DNA of 64,000 nt from Merdiplasma sp905207905 (GCA_902475025.1 CABRXX010000002.1:33266-97265); one strand, 5' to 3'; shown: positions 33,844 to 43,496, numbered from the stretch's first letter. Notes: generated by a model from the letters alone, not told the origin. Made by a program: numbers and translations.

Positions 33844-35508
33844 TCATGGATCCTGTTCCCCAAACCAGGCTCTGCTCAATCCCCGGACTACCAAAGGGAT
33901 CTTATCCTCCTCCAGGGCTCCGTAGTTGATCAATACCTGATGATGATATCCGGCTGCCAGATCCTTCTCACCCTGATAAAAATACTGGGACAGGCAGGCA
34001 ATACGGATGCCCTCCCGTTCCGCCCGGCTCACCAGTTCCCGGTCTGTAAGTTCCGTATCCACTTCCATAAGAAAATGCAGCCCTGCATCCGCCCCATGAA
34101 TTCTCACCCGATCTCCCAGGCCGCTCCCGCCCACCGCTGCCAGAAGCCGATCCCTTTTGCTTCTGTAATAATTGCGTTTCCGGTTAATATGCTTGTCAAA
34201 ATATCCGCCTCCGATAAATTCCGCCAGGGTGTACTGCTCAAAATTGGACACTGTGCAGGCATAAAATCCCAGCTTCTCCCGGAAACGCTGCAAAAGCTCC
34301 CAGGGCAGCACCATGTAGCTGATGCGGATAGTGGAAGCCAGGCTTTTGGTAAAGGTGTTCATATAAATCACTTTCCCCTTTTGGTCAATACTCTGCAAAG
34401 GAGGAATGGGACGCCCTGCCAGCCGGAACTCACAGTCATAGTCATCCTCTATAATGTAACGGCCTTCTTTCTCCTCCGCCCACGAAAGCAGCTCATAGCG
34501 GCGGCCAATGGGCATGGTAATACCGGTAGGATAATGATGGGAAGGCGAAAGGTGGATCACATCTGCGCCGCTCTTTTCCAGCTCCTTTGGCTGCATTCCC
34601 CGCTCATCCATGGGAATATACACCGTCTTTACCTGATGGCTCTCATAAATTCTTCCTGTCTTTAAATATCCGGGATCCTCCAGCCCATAGATTTTCTCCT
34701 GCCCCAGAAGCTGAATCAGCAGACCGTAAAGATACTCGGTTCCTGCGCCAATAAAAAGCTGCTCCTCACTCACCTGCATCCCCTGGTACTGCCCCAGATA
34801 TTCTGCGATAGCCTGCCGCAGCTTTCTCACGCCTGCTCCGGGAGCATTCTCCATCAGTTCTTCCTGCTGTTCCGAGAGGACTCTGCGCAGCAGCTTTGCC
34901 CACACGGCAAAAGGAAACTGAGCCGGATCGGTCCGGCTGCTCACCAGATCTGCCAAAATGGAAGCTTCTCCCTTCTCCCGGATCTGGCCGGCTGTGCAGA
35001 CGGCTTTTTTCGTTTCTGCAGAAAATGATGTTTCCTCTGCGTCTTTCCTCCATGCCGCCCCCGGAAACTCTTTTTCCTCCAGCGCCCTCTTCCCTGGCTC
35101 TGGAAAACGCTGTGCTTTCTCCGCTTCCCTCTTCCCCGGCTCTGGAAAACGCCGTGCTTTCTCCGCTTCCCTCTTCCCCGGCTCTGGAAAACGCTGTGCT
35201 TCCTCCGCTTCCCTCTTTCCTGGCTCTGGGAAGCGCTGTGCTTCCTCTTTTCTCTCTAAAATCCAGGGAAGGTTTGCCGCATAATAGCCCGACTTTGGCA
35301 CAGAACTGATATACCCTTCTGCCACCAACTGAGCATAAGCGTTCTCTACTGTGATCACGCTGATCCCCAAATTTCTGGCAAAACTGCGCTTGGAAGGCAG
35401 CTTCTCTCCTGCCTGAATCTTTCCGGTTAAAATATCCCGGCGAATGCATTTATACAAATATTCGTAGAGACTCTCTTTTCCTATCTTCTCAAATGAATAT
35501 GTAAGCAT
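33844..35508 (-). CDS. MocR/PdxR-type regulator (GntR helix-turn-helix fused to aminotransferase domain)
   Basis: The 554-residue protein has an N-terminal GntR winged helix (about residues 10-75, LPSKRSFARNLGISVITVEN), a long linker and a C-terminal fold-type I aminotransferase domain that binds PLP (IIEDDYDCEFR and the Lys in MNTFTKSLASTIRISYMV). PdxR proteins sense PLP and regulate vitamin B6 genes; a pyridoxal kinase gene is divergent 185 bp away, supporting this role. The linker holds four near-identical 14-residue repeats (RFPEPGKREAEKAQ type), making it much longer than usual. Confidence 0.93.
   Translation of the reverse strand: MLTYSFEKIGKESLYEYLYKCIRRDILTGKIQAGEKLPSKRSFARNLGISVITVENAYAQLVAEGYISSVPKSGYYAANLPWILERKEEAQRFPEPGKREAEEAQRFPEPGKREAEKARRFPEPGKREAEKAQRFPEPGKRALEEKEFPGAAWRKDAEETSFSAETKKAVCTAGQIREKGEASILADLVSSRTDPAQFPFAVWAKLLRRVLSEQQEELMENAPGAGVRKLRQAIAEYLGQYQGMQVSEEQLFIGAGTEYLYGLLIQLLGQEKIYGLEDPGYLKTGRIYESHQVKTVYIPMDERGMQPKELEKSGADVIHLSPSHHYPTGITMPIGRRYELLSWAEEKEGRYIIEDDYDCEFRLAGRPIPPLQSIDQKGKVIYMNTFTKSLASTIRISYMVLPWELLQRFREKLGFYACTVSNFEQYTLAEFIGGGYFDKHINRKRNYYRSKRDRLLAAVGGSGLGDRVRIHGADAGLHFLMEVDTELTDRELVSRAEREGIRIACLSQYFYQGEKDLAAGYHHQVLINYGALEEDKIPLVVRGLSRAWFGEQDP
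35085..35252 (-). repeat. 42-bp tandem repeat, four copies, inside the MocR linker
   Basis: Units start at 35085, 35127, 35169 and 35211. The first three differ by only a few bases and the fourth is more diverged. Each encodes 14 residues containing RFPEPGKR. High DNA identity indicates recent duplication, so copy number may vary between strains. Confidence 0.9.
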
Positions 35509-35570
35509 ATCCCCTCCATCTGACCTTATTATTTTTTCTCTTTTTGGTTATTTTTATATATTCACTTTTT

Positions 35571-35599
35571 ATTATAATAGTCTTATCAAGGAATGTCAA
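35571..35599 (-). promoter_or_regulatory. Perfect consensus promoter of the MocR gene, overlapping the pdxK -10
   Basis: On the minus strand TTGACA (35594-35599), a 17-bp spacer and TATAAT (35571-35576) match the consensus at all positions. On the plus strand another TATAAT (35573-35578) overlaps it and would serve the pyridoxal kinase, with no good -35. A strong regulator promoter overlapping a weak, activator-type target promoter fits MocR control. Confidence 0.75.
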
Positions 35600-35693
35600 A
35601 ACAGAGTCTGCTTCTCCGCTGGAGCCATTATTTTGCAACATCCTCTCCTATCTGCTTTGGAAGCATGACCATTCTTCTATGAGGAGGTAATTT

Positions 35694-36536
35694 ATGAAAC
35701 GCATTGTAACCATCCAGGATATTTCCTGTGTAGGAAAATGTTCCCTTACCGTAGCCCTTCCGGTACTCTCCGCCATGGGCATTGAGACAGCCGTACTTCC
35801 CACTGCCGTCCTATCCACTCACACCATGTTCAGCGGCTTCACCTTTGCTGATCTGACAGATCAGATTCGTCCGATTGCGGATCACTGGAAAAAAGAAGGC
35901 TTTACCTTTGACGCTATTTACACCGGCTACCTGGGCTCCTTCGAACAGATCAGCCTCTCCGGACAACTGATGGATGAATTTAAACGTGGAGAAGATACCA
36001 TGGTATTCATTGATCCGGTTATGGCAGATAACGGAAAACTCTATGCGGGATTTGATCTTGATTTTGCAAAGGAGATGGCAAAGCTGTGCGGAAAGGCGGA
36101 TGTGATCGTCCCCAATATCACAGAGGCCTCTTTCCTCACCGGTATCCCTTACCGTGAGACTCAGGATGAAGGATATCTCTCAGAACTGCTGCTGGCTCTT
36201 GGAGAACTGGGCCCAAGACATGTGATCCTTACCGGCGTTTCTTCCGCCCCCGGGCGCATCGGTGCCATGGGAATGGAGACAGCCACCAAAGAGACCTTCC
36301 TCTGTGAGACCGAACAAATGCCCCGCAATTACCACGGAACCGGGGATCTCTTCGCCAGTACTCTCCTGGGAGGGCTGATGAACGGCGGCAGCCTTCCGGA
36401 TGCCACTCAGATTGCCTGCGAATACACCGCCAGAACCATCGGTGTCACCATCGCAGATCCCACTTCCCATGATTACGGGGTAAATTTTGAAACTACCCTT
36501 CCCTGGCTGATGGAAAGACTGAAGAAAGAAGCGTAA
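35694..36536 (+). CDS. Pyridoxal/pyridoxamine kinase (PdxY-like)
   Basis: The 280-residue ribokinase-fold enzyme phosphorylates vitamin B6 vitamers using ATP. Features include QDISCVGKCSLTVALPVL at the start, FIDPVMADNGKLY with the DPVM metal-site motif, the VIVPNITEASFL segment and the anion hole/catalytic base motif HGTGDLFAS (about residue 220). GAGGAGG precedes the ATG. It is divergent from the PdxR-like regulator and ends in a long hairpin terminator, so it is a single-gene unit for B6 salvage. Confidence 0.95.
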   Translation: MKRIVTIQDISCVGKCSLTVALPVLSAMGIETAVLPTAVLSTHTMFSGFTFADLTDQIRPIADHWKKEGFTFDAIYTGYLGSFEQISLSGQLMDEFKRGEDTMVFIDPVMADNGKLYAGFDLDFAKEMAKLCGKADVIVPNITEASFLTGIPYRETQDEGYLSELLLALGELGPRHVILTGVSSAPGRIGAMGMETATKETFLCETEQMPRNYHGTGDLFASTLLGGLMNGGSLPDATQIACEYTARTIGVTIADPTSHDYGVNFETTLPWLMERLKKEA

Positions 36537-36537
36537 A

Positions 36538-36638
36538 AGAGGACGCTGCAAAATACTTCGGCCGCAGTCACTGGTGTGGAAATGATTTTCAAACACCGTA
36601 ACTGTAAGCTGTCTGTATTCTGCAGCGTCCTCTTTTTA
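36538..36638 (+). terminator. Long-armed hairpin after the pyridoxal kinase gene
   Basis: Arms AGAGGACGCTGCAAAATA (36538-36555) and its inverse (36616-36633) match at 17 of 18 positions and are followed by T5. The loop of about 60 bases is unusually long. A related word (TTATTTTGCAACATCCTCT, 35628-35646) lies in the leader of the same gene. Confidence 0.75.
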
Positions 36639-36808
36639 TTGTAACCGTCTTATTCTATGATCCACGGATTTTGGCGTTCTGACCGGGAACAGTCACAAGC
36701 CTCTTTCTCCACAACTGCCCCGCTTTGCAACCAGCTTGATTTTGGCTGCCTGCTATCTGACCTTCTCCCCGGTCTGGAAGCAGTCTGCAAAGCAGTCGCT
36801 CTGTCCTT

Positions 36809-37747
36809 TTACAGCCACTCTTTGATCTGATCGTAGATTCCCTGGCCATCCAGCTGATACTTGGTCAGCAGAGCGGCAGCAGGACCGGACTCTCCGAAGG
36901 TGTCCTTCACACCAATTCTCAGAACAGGAACCGGTGCGGACTCACACAGCGCCTCGCAGACTGCGCTTCCCAAACCGCCGATCACAGAGTGCTCCTCCGC
37001 AGTCACTACCTTGCCGGTCTTCTTAGCAGAAGCAGCGATCAGCTCTTTGTCCAGAGGCTTGATGGTATGAATGTTGATCACTTCAGCGGACACGCCCTCT
37101 GCTGCCAGCTTCTCTGCCGCTTCCAGGGCCCCGGATACGCAAAGTCCGGTAGCTACAATGGTCAGATCCGTACCTTCTCTTAAGGTAATTCCCTTTCCGA
37201 TCTCAAACTGATAATCCGGACGGTCATTGATCACCGGAACTGCCAGGCGGCCGAAGCGCAGGTAAACCGGCCCTTCATGCTCATAAGCTGCCCTTACGGC
37301 TGCTCTTGCTTCCACATCATCGGAGGGGTTGATCACTACCATGCCTGGGATGGTTCTCATAAGGGCCAGATCCTCGTTGCACTGATGGGTTGCTCCATCC
37401 TCTCCCACAGAAATACCTGCATGAGTAGCGCCGATCTTTACATTCAGGTGGGGATAACCGATGGAATTGCGCACCTGTTCAAAGGCTCTCCCTGCTGCAA
37501 ACATGGCGAAGCTGCTGGCAAAAGGAACCTTGCCTGTGGTAGCCAGTCCTGCGGCAATGCCCATCATATCGCACTCTGCGATACCGCAGTCAATATGACG
37601 CTCCGGGAATTCTTTCTTAAAAATGCCTGTCTTGGTGGCTCCTGCCAGATCCGCATCCAGCACCACCAGATTTTCATGTTCATGTCCCAGCTCTGCCAGG
37701 GCTTTTCCGTAGCTTTCTCTTGTCGCGATCTTCTTTATTTCTGACAT
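36809..37747 (-). CDS. Transketolase, C-terminal subunit
   Basis: The 312-residue protein covers the pyrimidine-binding and C-terminal domains of transketolase. It carries the catalytic glutamate region DCGIAECDMMGIAAGLA, SVGEDGATHQCNEDLALMR and the C-terminal fold (TAEEHSVIGGLGSAVCE). It works with the N-terminal subunit encoded just upstream in the pentose phosphate pathway. The start codon overlaps the N-subunit gene by 13 bp. The split form is common in Clostridia and archaea. Confidence 0.96.
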   Translation of the reverse strand: MSEIKKIATRESYGKALAELGHEHENLVVLDADLAGATKTGIFKKEFPERHIDCGIAECDMMGIAAGLATTGKVPFASSFAMFAAGRAFEQVRNSIGYPHLNVKIGATHAGISVGEDGATHQCNEDLALMRTIPGMVVINPSDDVEARAAVRAAYEHEGPVYLRFGRLAVPVINDRPDYQFEIGKGITLREGTDLTIVATGLCVSGALEAAEKLAAEGVSAEVINIHTIKPLDKELIAASAKKTGKVVTAEEHSVIGGLGSAVCEALCESAPVPVLRIGVKDTFGESGPAAALLTKYQLDGQGIYDQIKEWL

Positions 37748-38574
37748 AATGCTTCCCCCACTTTCTCTAAATCTGCCATAGCCACAGCAAACTGCTCATC
37801 ATTGGGTGCAGCGCCGTGCCACTCTGCCTTATCCTCCATGAAGGAAACTCCTTTGCCTTTCACAGTCTTCATAATAATGGCAACCGGCATTCCCTTTACC
37901 TCTCTTGCCTCTTTGAACGCAGCCCGAAGCTGATCCATATCATTTCCATCTGCCACATTGATCACATGGAACTGAAAGGCCTCAAACTTCTTGTCAATGG
38001 GATAGGGGGAACACACGTCTGCGATATTTCCGTCAATCTGAAGTCCGTTGTTATCCACAATCACAACCAGGTTGTCCAGTTTTCTGTGGCCTGCGAACAT
38101 GGCAGCCTCCCAGACCTGACCTTCCTGAATCTCTCCGTCGCCTAACAGCGTATAGACACGATAATCTTTGCCGCTCATCTTGGCTGAGAGCGCCATACCT
38201 GCCGCAGCAGAAATCCCCTGTCCCAGAGAACCGGAAGACATATCCACTCCCGGGGTGTGCTGCATACAGGGATGTCCCTGCAGATGAGAGCCGATGTGAC
38301 GCAGTGTGGGAAGATCCTCCACCGGAAAATATCCTCTGTGAGCCAGAGCGGAATAATACCCGGGAGCCGTATGTCCCTTCGACAGCACAAAACGGTCTCT
38401 GTCCGGATCATCCGGTTTCTCAGGATCAATATTCATCTCTTCAAAATACAGATACGTAAACAGATCGGCTGCTGAAAGGGAGCCGCCCGGATGACCGGCC
38501 TTTGCACTATGTACCGCAGTAATAATGCCCTTGCGAACTTCGTTCGCCATCTTTTGCAATTCCAGTGTATTCAT
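37735..38574 (-). CDS. Transketolase, N-terminal subunit
   Basis: The 279-residue protein holds the thiamine-diphosphate-binding domain: HSAKAGHPGGSLSAADL, the GSLGQGISAAAGMA loop and the metal-binding GDGEIQEGQVWEA motif ending with NNGLQIDG. With the C-terminal subunit it transfers two-carbon units between sugar phosphates. AAGGAAAGGA precedes the ATG. Confidence 0.96.
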   Translation of the reverse strand: MNTLELQKMANEVRKGIITAVHSAKAGHPGGSLSAADLFTYLYFEEMNIDPEKPDDPDRDRFVLSKGHTAPGYYSALAHRGYFPVEDLPTLRHIGSHLQGHPCMQHTPGVDMSSGSLGQGISAAAGMALSAKMSGKDYRVYTLLGDGEIQEGQVWEAAMFAGHRKLDNLVVIVDNNGLQIDGNIADVCSPYPIDKKFEAFQFHVINVADGNDMDQLRAAFKEAREVKGMPVAIIMKTVKGKGVSFMEDKAEWHGAAPNDEQFAVAMADLEKVGEALCQK

Positions 38575-38637
38575 ACTTCTATCCTTTCCTTTTTCTTAAA
38601 TTACACAGCTTTGACTGTGCGGCCTTTTTCGCTCTCT

Positions 38638-38667
38638 ATCATATCACGTTTTTTTTCCTTCTGCCAC
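38638..38667 (-). promoter_or_regulatory. Candidate promoter of the transketolase genes
   Basis: On the minus strand GTGGCA (38662-38667), an 18-bp spacer and TATGAT (38638-38643) precede a small hairpin (CACAG/CTGTG) and the ribosome site. The -35 is weak. Confidence 0.4.
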
Positions 38668-38692
38668 ACCTTTATTCTACGCTTCCGTTACT

Positions 38693-41600
38693 TTATTCCA
38701 CACTCTTTAAAGACTCTACCATATCGATTTTCTTCAGTTTAAAGTACATGACAAAGTTTACAAAGGCAGAGAAACCGAAGGTAAACAGACTGCCGTACAC
38801 AAAGCTTAAAAGATCAATATTTCTGCCGAACATACAGGCATCTACCTCTACGGTAGTGATGGTGTACCGGTGAAGCAGACTTCCAAGAAAGATCCCCACT
38901 CCGGTTCCAATAAGAGTCAGCAGAATATTTTCCCGGTACACATAAGCTGCCACTTCAGGATCGTAGAAGCCCAGCACCTTGATGGTAGCCAGCTCCCGCT
39001 TCCGTTCATTGATATTGATATTGTTCAGGTTGTAAAGCACCACAAAAGCCAGCATTCCTGCGGAGATGATCAGCACTGCGATCACGATATTCAAAGCGCC
39101 CAGCATATGATCCATCTGCTCTGCCACAGAGTTGGTATAGGTAACGCTCAAAGCAGCCTCCTGGTTTAAAATGGCTTTGCCAAGCTCCTGAATCTGCGCT
39201 TCCTCTGCCTCCATATTGACCAAAATCGTATTGTACTTTGGAGTCTCCCCGTACACTTCTTCATACAAACCAGGGGTTAGGTATATGTAATGCATCAGAT
39301 AATTTTCACAGATCGCTGCCACCGGGATCTGAAGCTCCCCCCTGCTGCTGTCTGTCACAGTGATCGTATCCCCCACCTGGACTTCCAGCATCTTTGCCAG
39401 TTTTTCTGTAACAATGGCGCCTTCGTCTGTAAGCTCATACGTCTCATGGGTCTCCCGGTCCCGGAAGATCATGAACTGTTCCAGATCTTCCGTATTTTCC
39501 GGCACATACAGATAGGGTGAATACTCCTTCTTTCCATGATCTGTGTTGATCTTCTTTGCGTAGATCTTTTTTGTTCCGGTGATCTGTCCTTCTCCTGCCA
39601 GATAGTCCTCCAGCTCCTTCTCCTCCTGACTGTCCGCATCTTCATTCAAGATCACCATGGTGTCATAAAACTGCAGCTGTCCGTACTGGAGATCATCAAT
39701 CCCCATAATGGAATCGTTAAGGCCAAAGCCCACCAGCAGAAGCGCCATACAGCCTCCGATACCGATGACAGTCATAAAAAACCGCTTCTTATACCGGAAC
39801 AGATTCCGCACAGTAGACTTCCAGGTAAAACTCAGCCGTTTCCACAGGAAGGGAAGCCGCTCCAAAAGCACCCGCTTTCCCTCCTTGGGAGAAGGAGGCC
39901 TCATCAACACCGCCGGAGTTGCGGCCAGCTCTTTAGAGCAGGCTGACAGGGTGGCTCCCAGCGTACATACCAGCGATGCCCCCATCGCCATTGCTCCATA
40001 CTGCCAGTGGTAGGGAATGATGATCTGTGGCAGATGCTGATACATCATGCCGTAGGCTACAATAATAATATACGGGAGAATCTTTTCCCCCACCAGGAAA
40101 CCGAACACGCTGCCTCCCAGGGTAGCATACAGCGCATACTTGATATATTTGGACATAATATCCTTTTTGCTGTAGCCAAGAGCCTTCATGGTGCCGATCT
40201 GGGTTCGCTCCTCCTCCACCATTCTGGTCATAGTGGTCAGGCTGATCAGAGCCGCTACCAGGAAAAACAGCACCGGGAATACCCGGCCAATATTGGTCAT
40301 CCGGTCTGCGTTCTCCCCAAAACCGCTGTATTCGGTCAGCACGTTTCGATCATCCACATACCAGGAAGGTACTTCGATCTTACGGATCTCCTCCTCTGCA
40401 TCCGCCAGATCCTGCTTCGCTTCTGTCAAAGTCTCCTCCGCATCTGCGATCTCCGCCTCGCCTTCCTTGATCTGATCCGCTGCCTCTTTCTTGCCTTCCC
40501 GGTAGTCCTCCCAGCCGTCTTTGATCTTCTGCTCATTTTCTGCGATTGTGGCTTCCGCCTCCGCAATCTTCTGTTCTCCGTCTGCAAGCTTCTGTCTGGA
40601 ATCCGCCAGAGTCTGGCGTCCTTCATCCAGCTGTGCCTGCCCCCGCAAAAGCTCCTCCCGGGAGGAAGCAAGCTTTGCCTTATTACTGTTAATCTGCTGC
40701 CAGCCTGCGGCCAGCTGAGACTTGGCATCTTCCAGCTGCTGTTTTCCCGCTTCCAGCTCTCTGCGGTTCTCCTCGATCTGAGCCTGACCATCCGCCAGCA
40801 TCTGGGCCCCCTGCTCCAGCTGAGACTTGGCTGCATTCAGCATCTCTGTTCTTTTTTCAATCTCGTCTCTGGCCTGATCCAGGCTGGTACGGCTTCCCTC
40901 CAGCTTCTCCTTCGAATCATCCAGAAGCTCCCGGTTCGCCTCCAGCTCTGCCTTAGCTGCGTCCAGCTTCTCTCTGCCTTCTGCCAATTCCTGACTCTTA
41001 GAATCCAAAACCGCCTTTGCCTGTGCCAGAGCAGCCTCCGCCTTCTCAAGCTCCGGCTTTTTGGTCTCCAGCTGCGCCAAGAGCTGAGAAATAGCAATCT
41101 CCAGCTCTGCCGCCTTTTTTTCTGCCGCTGCTGCAGCCTGATTGGCTGTCTCAATAGCCGCCTGATTTTCCTGGATCGTTTCCGTATTCTGCTTCACTGC
41201 AATCAGAAAGTCATCATACTGGCTCTGGACGCGATCCCGCTCTTGCTGCTTTGAGGAAATCTGGATATCGTACTCCGCAATCTTACTGTCATACACTGCG
41301 ATCTGATCCATATACTGGGCGATCTGGGTACGATAACCGCCAATTTCACTGTTATAGCCGTCGATTTGACTTTTGTAATCCTGGATCCGGCTGGTGTAAT
41401 CCGCGATCTGCCCCTTATAGACTTCGATCTGCTGCGTGTAATCCGCGATCTGGGCATTGTAATTTGCAATCTGGGCCTGATACCCGGCAATCTGTTCCTG
41501 ATACATCTTTATTTTGGCTTCCAGCTGCTTTACCAGCTCTTCATTGCCTTCCGCCTTCGCCTTCTCCAGCTCTGACTGGGCAGTGGAAAGCTCTGCTTCA

Positions 41601-43492
41601 ACTGCGCTCAGATCTGACTGAGCAGTGGAAAGCCCTGCCTTGGCATCCGCTAATCCCGTCTCGGCAGAAGCCAGATTTTCCCCTGCGCTGTTTAATCCCA
41701 TCTGTGCATCCGAAAGCCCCTGATTGGCGCTGTCCAGCTTTTGCTGAGTCTCACCCAGCGCTTTGTTGACATCGTCCAGATTTTTCTGCACTGGCTCCCT
41801 GGCGCTGACCTGCTCCGCTTTTTTGCTGTTTAAATCCGCAAGGATCCCGTCAATCTCTCCCAGCTGCTGTTCCAAGCCCGGCAGCGCAGCATTGGCCTCA
41901 TCCACAGCTTTCTGAAGCTCCTGATTTTCCTTTGTAAGCCGCTCTGCTTCACTGCGCATTTCCTTTGCCGTATCCTGCGCCTGAACTTTTTCTGTCTCCA
42001 TCTGGGTCAGCGCGGCAGCTCCTTCCTCGTAAGCCTGCTTTCCCTGCTGATAAAGAGACTCCTGCTCCCCATATGCAGCGTACCCCGCATCCAGTTCCGC
42101 CTTTCCTGCCTCATAGACGGACTCCTGCTGCTGGTACTGTTCATATCCTGCTGCATAGGCTGTCTCACCCTGCTGGTACTGTTCATATCCTGCTGCGTAG
42201 GCTGCCTCACCCTGCTGATACTTCGTTTTTCCCTCTGCCAGAGCGGCCGCGCCTTCCTCATACAGCTTTTTCTTCTCCTCCAGGGTCCTGGCTGCTTCAC
42301 TGGACTGCTGAATCGCCTCCTCCAGCTTCTTCTGCCCTTCTTCCAATCGGCTCTGGCTGTCCGAAGCCTGTTCGTCAAACTGCGCCTGCTGACTGGCAAG
42401 CTGCCTCTCTGCCTCTGATAGCTGGCTCTCTCCGTCTTTTAACTGGCTCCACCCGTCATTTAGCTTTGTTTCATTGGCCGCCAGTTCCGCTTCCCCATCT
42501 GCGATCTGACTCCTGGCATCCTCTAATTCTTCCTTCGAATCTGTCAACTCTTCTTTTCCGGATTCCAGTTCAGATTCTCCTGTCTCCAGATCTTCCCTGG
42601 CCTTTGTCAGTTCTGACTCTGCTTCTGCCTTTCCGTCCTCCAATTCCTCTTTGGCATCTGCCAGTTTTTGTTCCCCGTCCGCCAGCTCTTTCTTAGCGTC
42701 AGAAAGTTCCTGGTTGGCCTCATCCATCACTTCCTCATACCTGGCCTGACAGCGCACCTGTTCAATCCCATCTGCAGCAGCCAGCACCTGATCCACCAGC
42801 GCCTCGTATTCCTCACTGTAGGCCTGAAGCTCCTTTGCCCCGGACACGGTCAGATAGGCCACTGTATAAACCTCACTGTCAAAATCCTCCGGAAGCAGAT
42901 ACATAAACCCTGCTACTTCTCCGTTTCCCAAAGTGGAACTGCCCCTGGCAAAAGAAAGATAAGCAGAACTGTATCCTGTCCCGACAATGGTAAACGTACT
43001 GCTCTTTAACATAGAATCGGTATCTTCAGGAAAGGATACCTCCACCTGATCTCCGATCTGGTATCCCATTTTATCTGCATAATCCTTGTCCAGGAAACAC
43101 TCTCCCTTTTGCTTTGGCATGCTTCCCTCTGCCAGCGAAGGCTGGTTGACCTGATCCAGGATGGCCTCTATATGAAGTACCTTCTGATTCTCCCCCTCGC
43201 CGCTTAAGGCATCGGTCATATAGCCAGGAGTCACAGTTTCCACACCCTCCAGCGCGCCTAATGCCTCCATATCCTGATCGGTCAGCCCAAGGGTGCCCAC
43301 TACCCGTATATCCATTAAATTCGTCTCATCGAAATAGGCATCTCCCGTAATCCGAAGATCCGGTGCAGATGCCTGAATACCTGAAAAAAATGCCACTCCC
43401 ATGGCAACTATAAAAAAGATGGACAGGAAGCGGTTCAGGCTCTTTTTGATCTCCATGCGAAAATCTTTTTTCAGCGCTCTCTTCTTCATCAT
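38693..43492 (-). CDS. FtsX-type ABC permease with a very long coiled-coil region
   Basis: This 1599-residue protein has one N-terminal membrane segment (about 20-42), a MacB-like outside domain (to about 245), about 790 residues of coiled coil (about 250-1038), then an FtsX bundle (about 1055-1180, MVEEERTQIGTMKALGYSKKD), another outside domain and a second FtsX bundle (about 1455-1599, NERKRELATIKVLGFYDPEV). The coil includes heptads with regularly spaced Tyr (QIADYTQQIEVYKGQIADYT, about 659-744) and a direct repeat (GEAAYAAGYEQYQQ, about 424-460). It pairs with the ATPase encoded 4 bp upstream. It may be a mechanical or export device that reaches through the wall. Cargo is unknown. Confidence 0.9.
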   Translation of the reverse strand: MMKKRALKKDFRMEIKKSLNRFLSIFFIVAMGVAFFSGIQASAPDLRITGDAYFDETNLMDIRVVGTLGLTDQDMEALGALEGVETVTPGYMTDALSGEGENQKVLHIEAILDQVNQPSLAEGSMPKQKGECFLDKDYADKMGYQIGDQVEVSFPEDTDSMLKSSTFTIVGTGYSSAYLSFARGSSTLGNGEVAGFMYLLPEDFDSEVYTVAYLTVSGAKELQAYSEEYEALVDQVLAAADGIEQVRCQARYEEVMDEANQELSDAKKELADGEQKLADAKEELEDGKAEAESELTKAREDLETGESELESGKEELTDSKEELEDARSQIADGEAELAANETKLNDGWSQLKDGESQLSEAERQLASQQAQFDEQASDSQSRLEEGQKKLEEAIQQSSEAARTLEEKKKLYEEGAAALAEGKTKYQQGEAAYAAGYEQYQQGETAYAAGYEQYQQQESVYEAGKAELDAGYAAYGEQESLYQQGKQAYEEGAAALTQMETEKVQAQDTAKEMRSEAERLTKENQELQKAVDEANAALPGLEQQLGEIDGILADLNSKKAEQVSAREPVQKNLDDVNKALGETQQKLDSANQGLSDAQMGLNSAGENLASAETGLADAKAGLSTAQSDLSAVEAELSTAQSELEKAKAEGNEELVKQLEAKIKMYQEQIAGYQAQIANYNAQIADYTQQIEVYKGQIADYTSRIQDYKSQIDGYNSEIGGYRTQIAQYMDQIAVYDSKIAEYDIQISSKQQERDRVQSQYDDFLIAVKQNTETIQENQAAIETANQAAAAAEKKAAELEIAISQLLAQLETKKPELEKAEAALAQAKAVLDSKSQELAEGREKLDAAKAELEANRELLDDSKEKLEGSRTSLDQARDEIEKRTEMLNAAKSQLEQGAQMLADGQAQIEENRRELEAGKQQLEDAKSQLAAGWQQINSNKAKLASSREELLRGQAQLDEGRQTLADSRQKLADGEQKIAEAEATIAENEQKIKDGWEDYREGKKEAADQIKEGEAEIADAEETLTEAKQDLADAEEEIRKIEVPSWYVDDRNVLTEYSGFGENADRMTNIGRVFPVLFFLVAALISLTTMTRMVEEERTQIGTMKALGYSKKDIMSKYIKYALYATLGGSVFGFLVGEKILPYIIIVAYGMMYQHLPQIIIPYHWQYGAMAMGASLVCTLGATLSACSKELAATPAVLMRPPSPKEGKRVLLERLPFLWKRLSFTWKSTVRNLFRYKKRFFMTVIGIGGCMALLLVGFGLNDSIMGIDDLQYGQLQFYDTMVILNEDADSQEEKELEDYLAGEGQITGTKKIYAKKINTDHGKKEYSPYLYVPENTEDLEQFMIFRDRETHETYELTDEGAIVTEKLAKMLEVQVGDTITVTDSSRGELQIPVAAICENYLMHYIYLTPGLYEEVYGETPKYNTILVNMEAEEAQIQELGKAILNQEAALSVTYTNSVAEQMDHMLGALNIVIAVLIISAGMLAFVVLYNLNNININERKRELATIKVLGFYDPEVAAYVYRENILLTLIGTGVGIFLGSLLHRYTITTVEVDACMFGRNIDLLSFVYGSLFTFGFSAFVNFVMYFKLKKIDMVESLKSVE

Positions 43493-43496
43493 TCAC

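Noticed and set aside
40007..41254. 415-codon plus-strand open frame
   Set aside because: It is the mirror of the coiled-coil region of the FtsX permease; the Leu/Cys-rich product is an artefact of reading Gln/Ala/Glu codons backwards.
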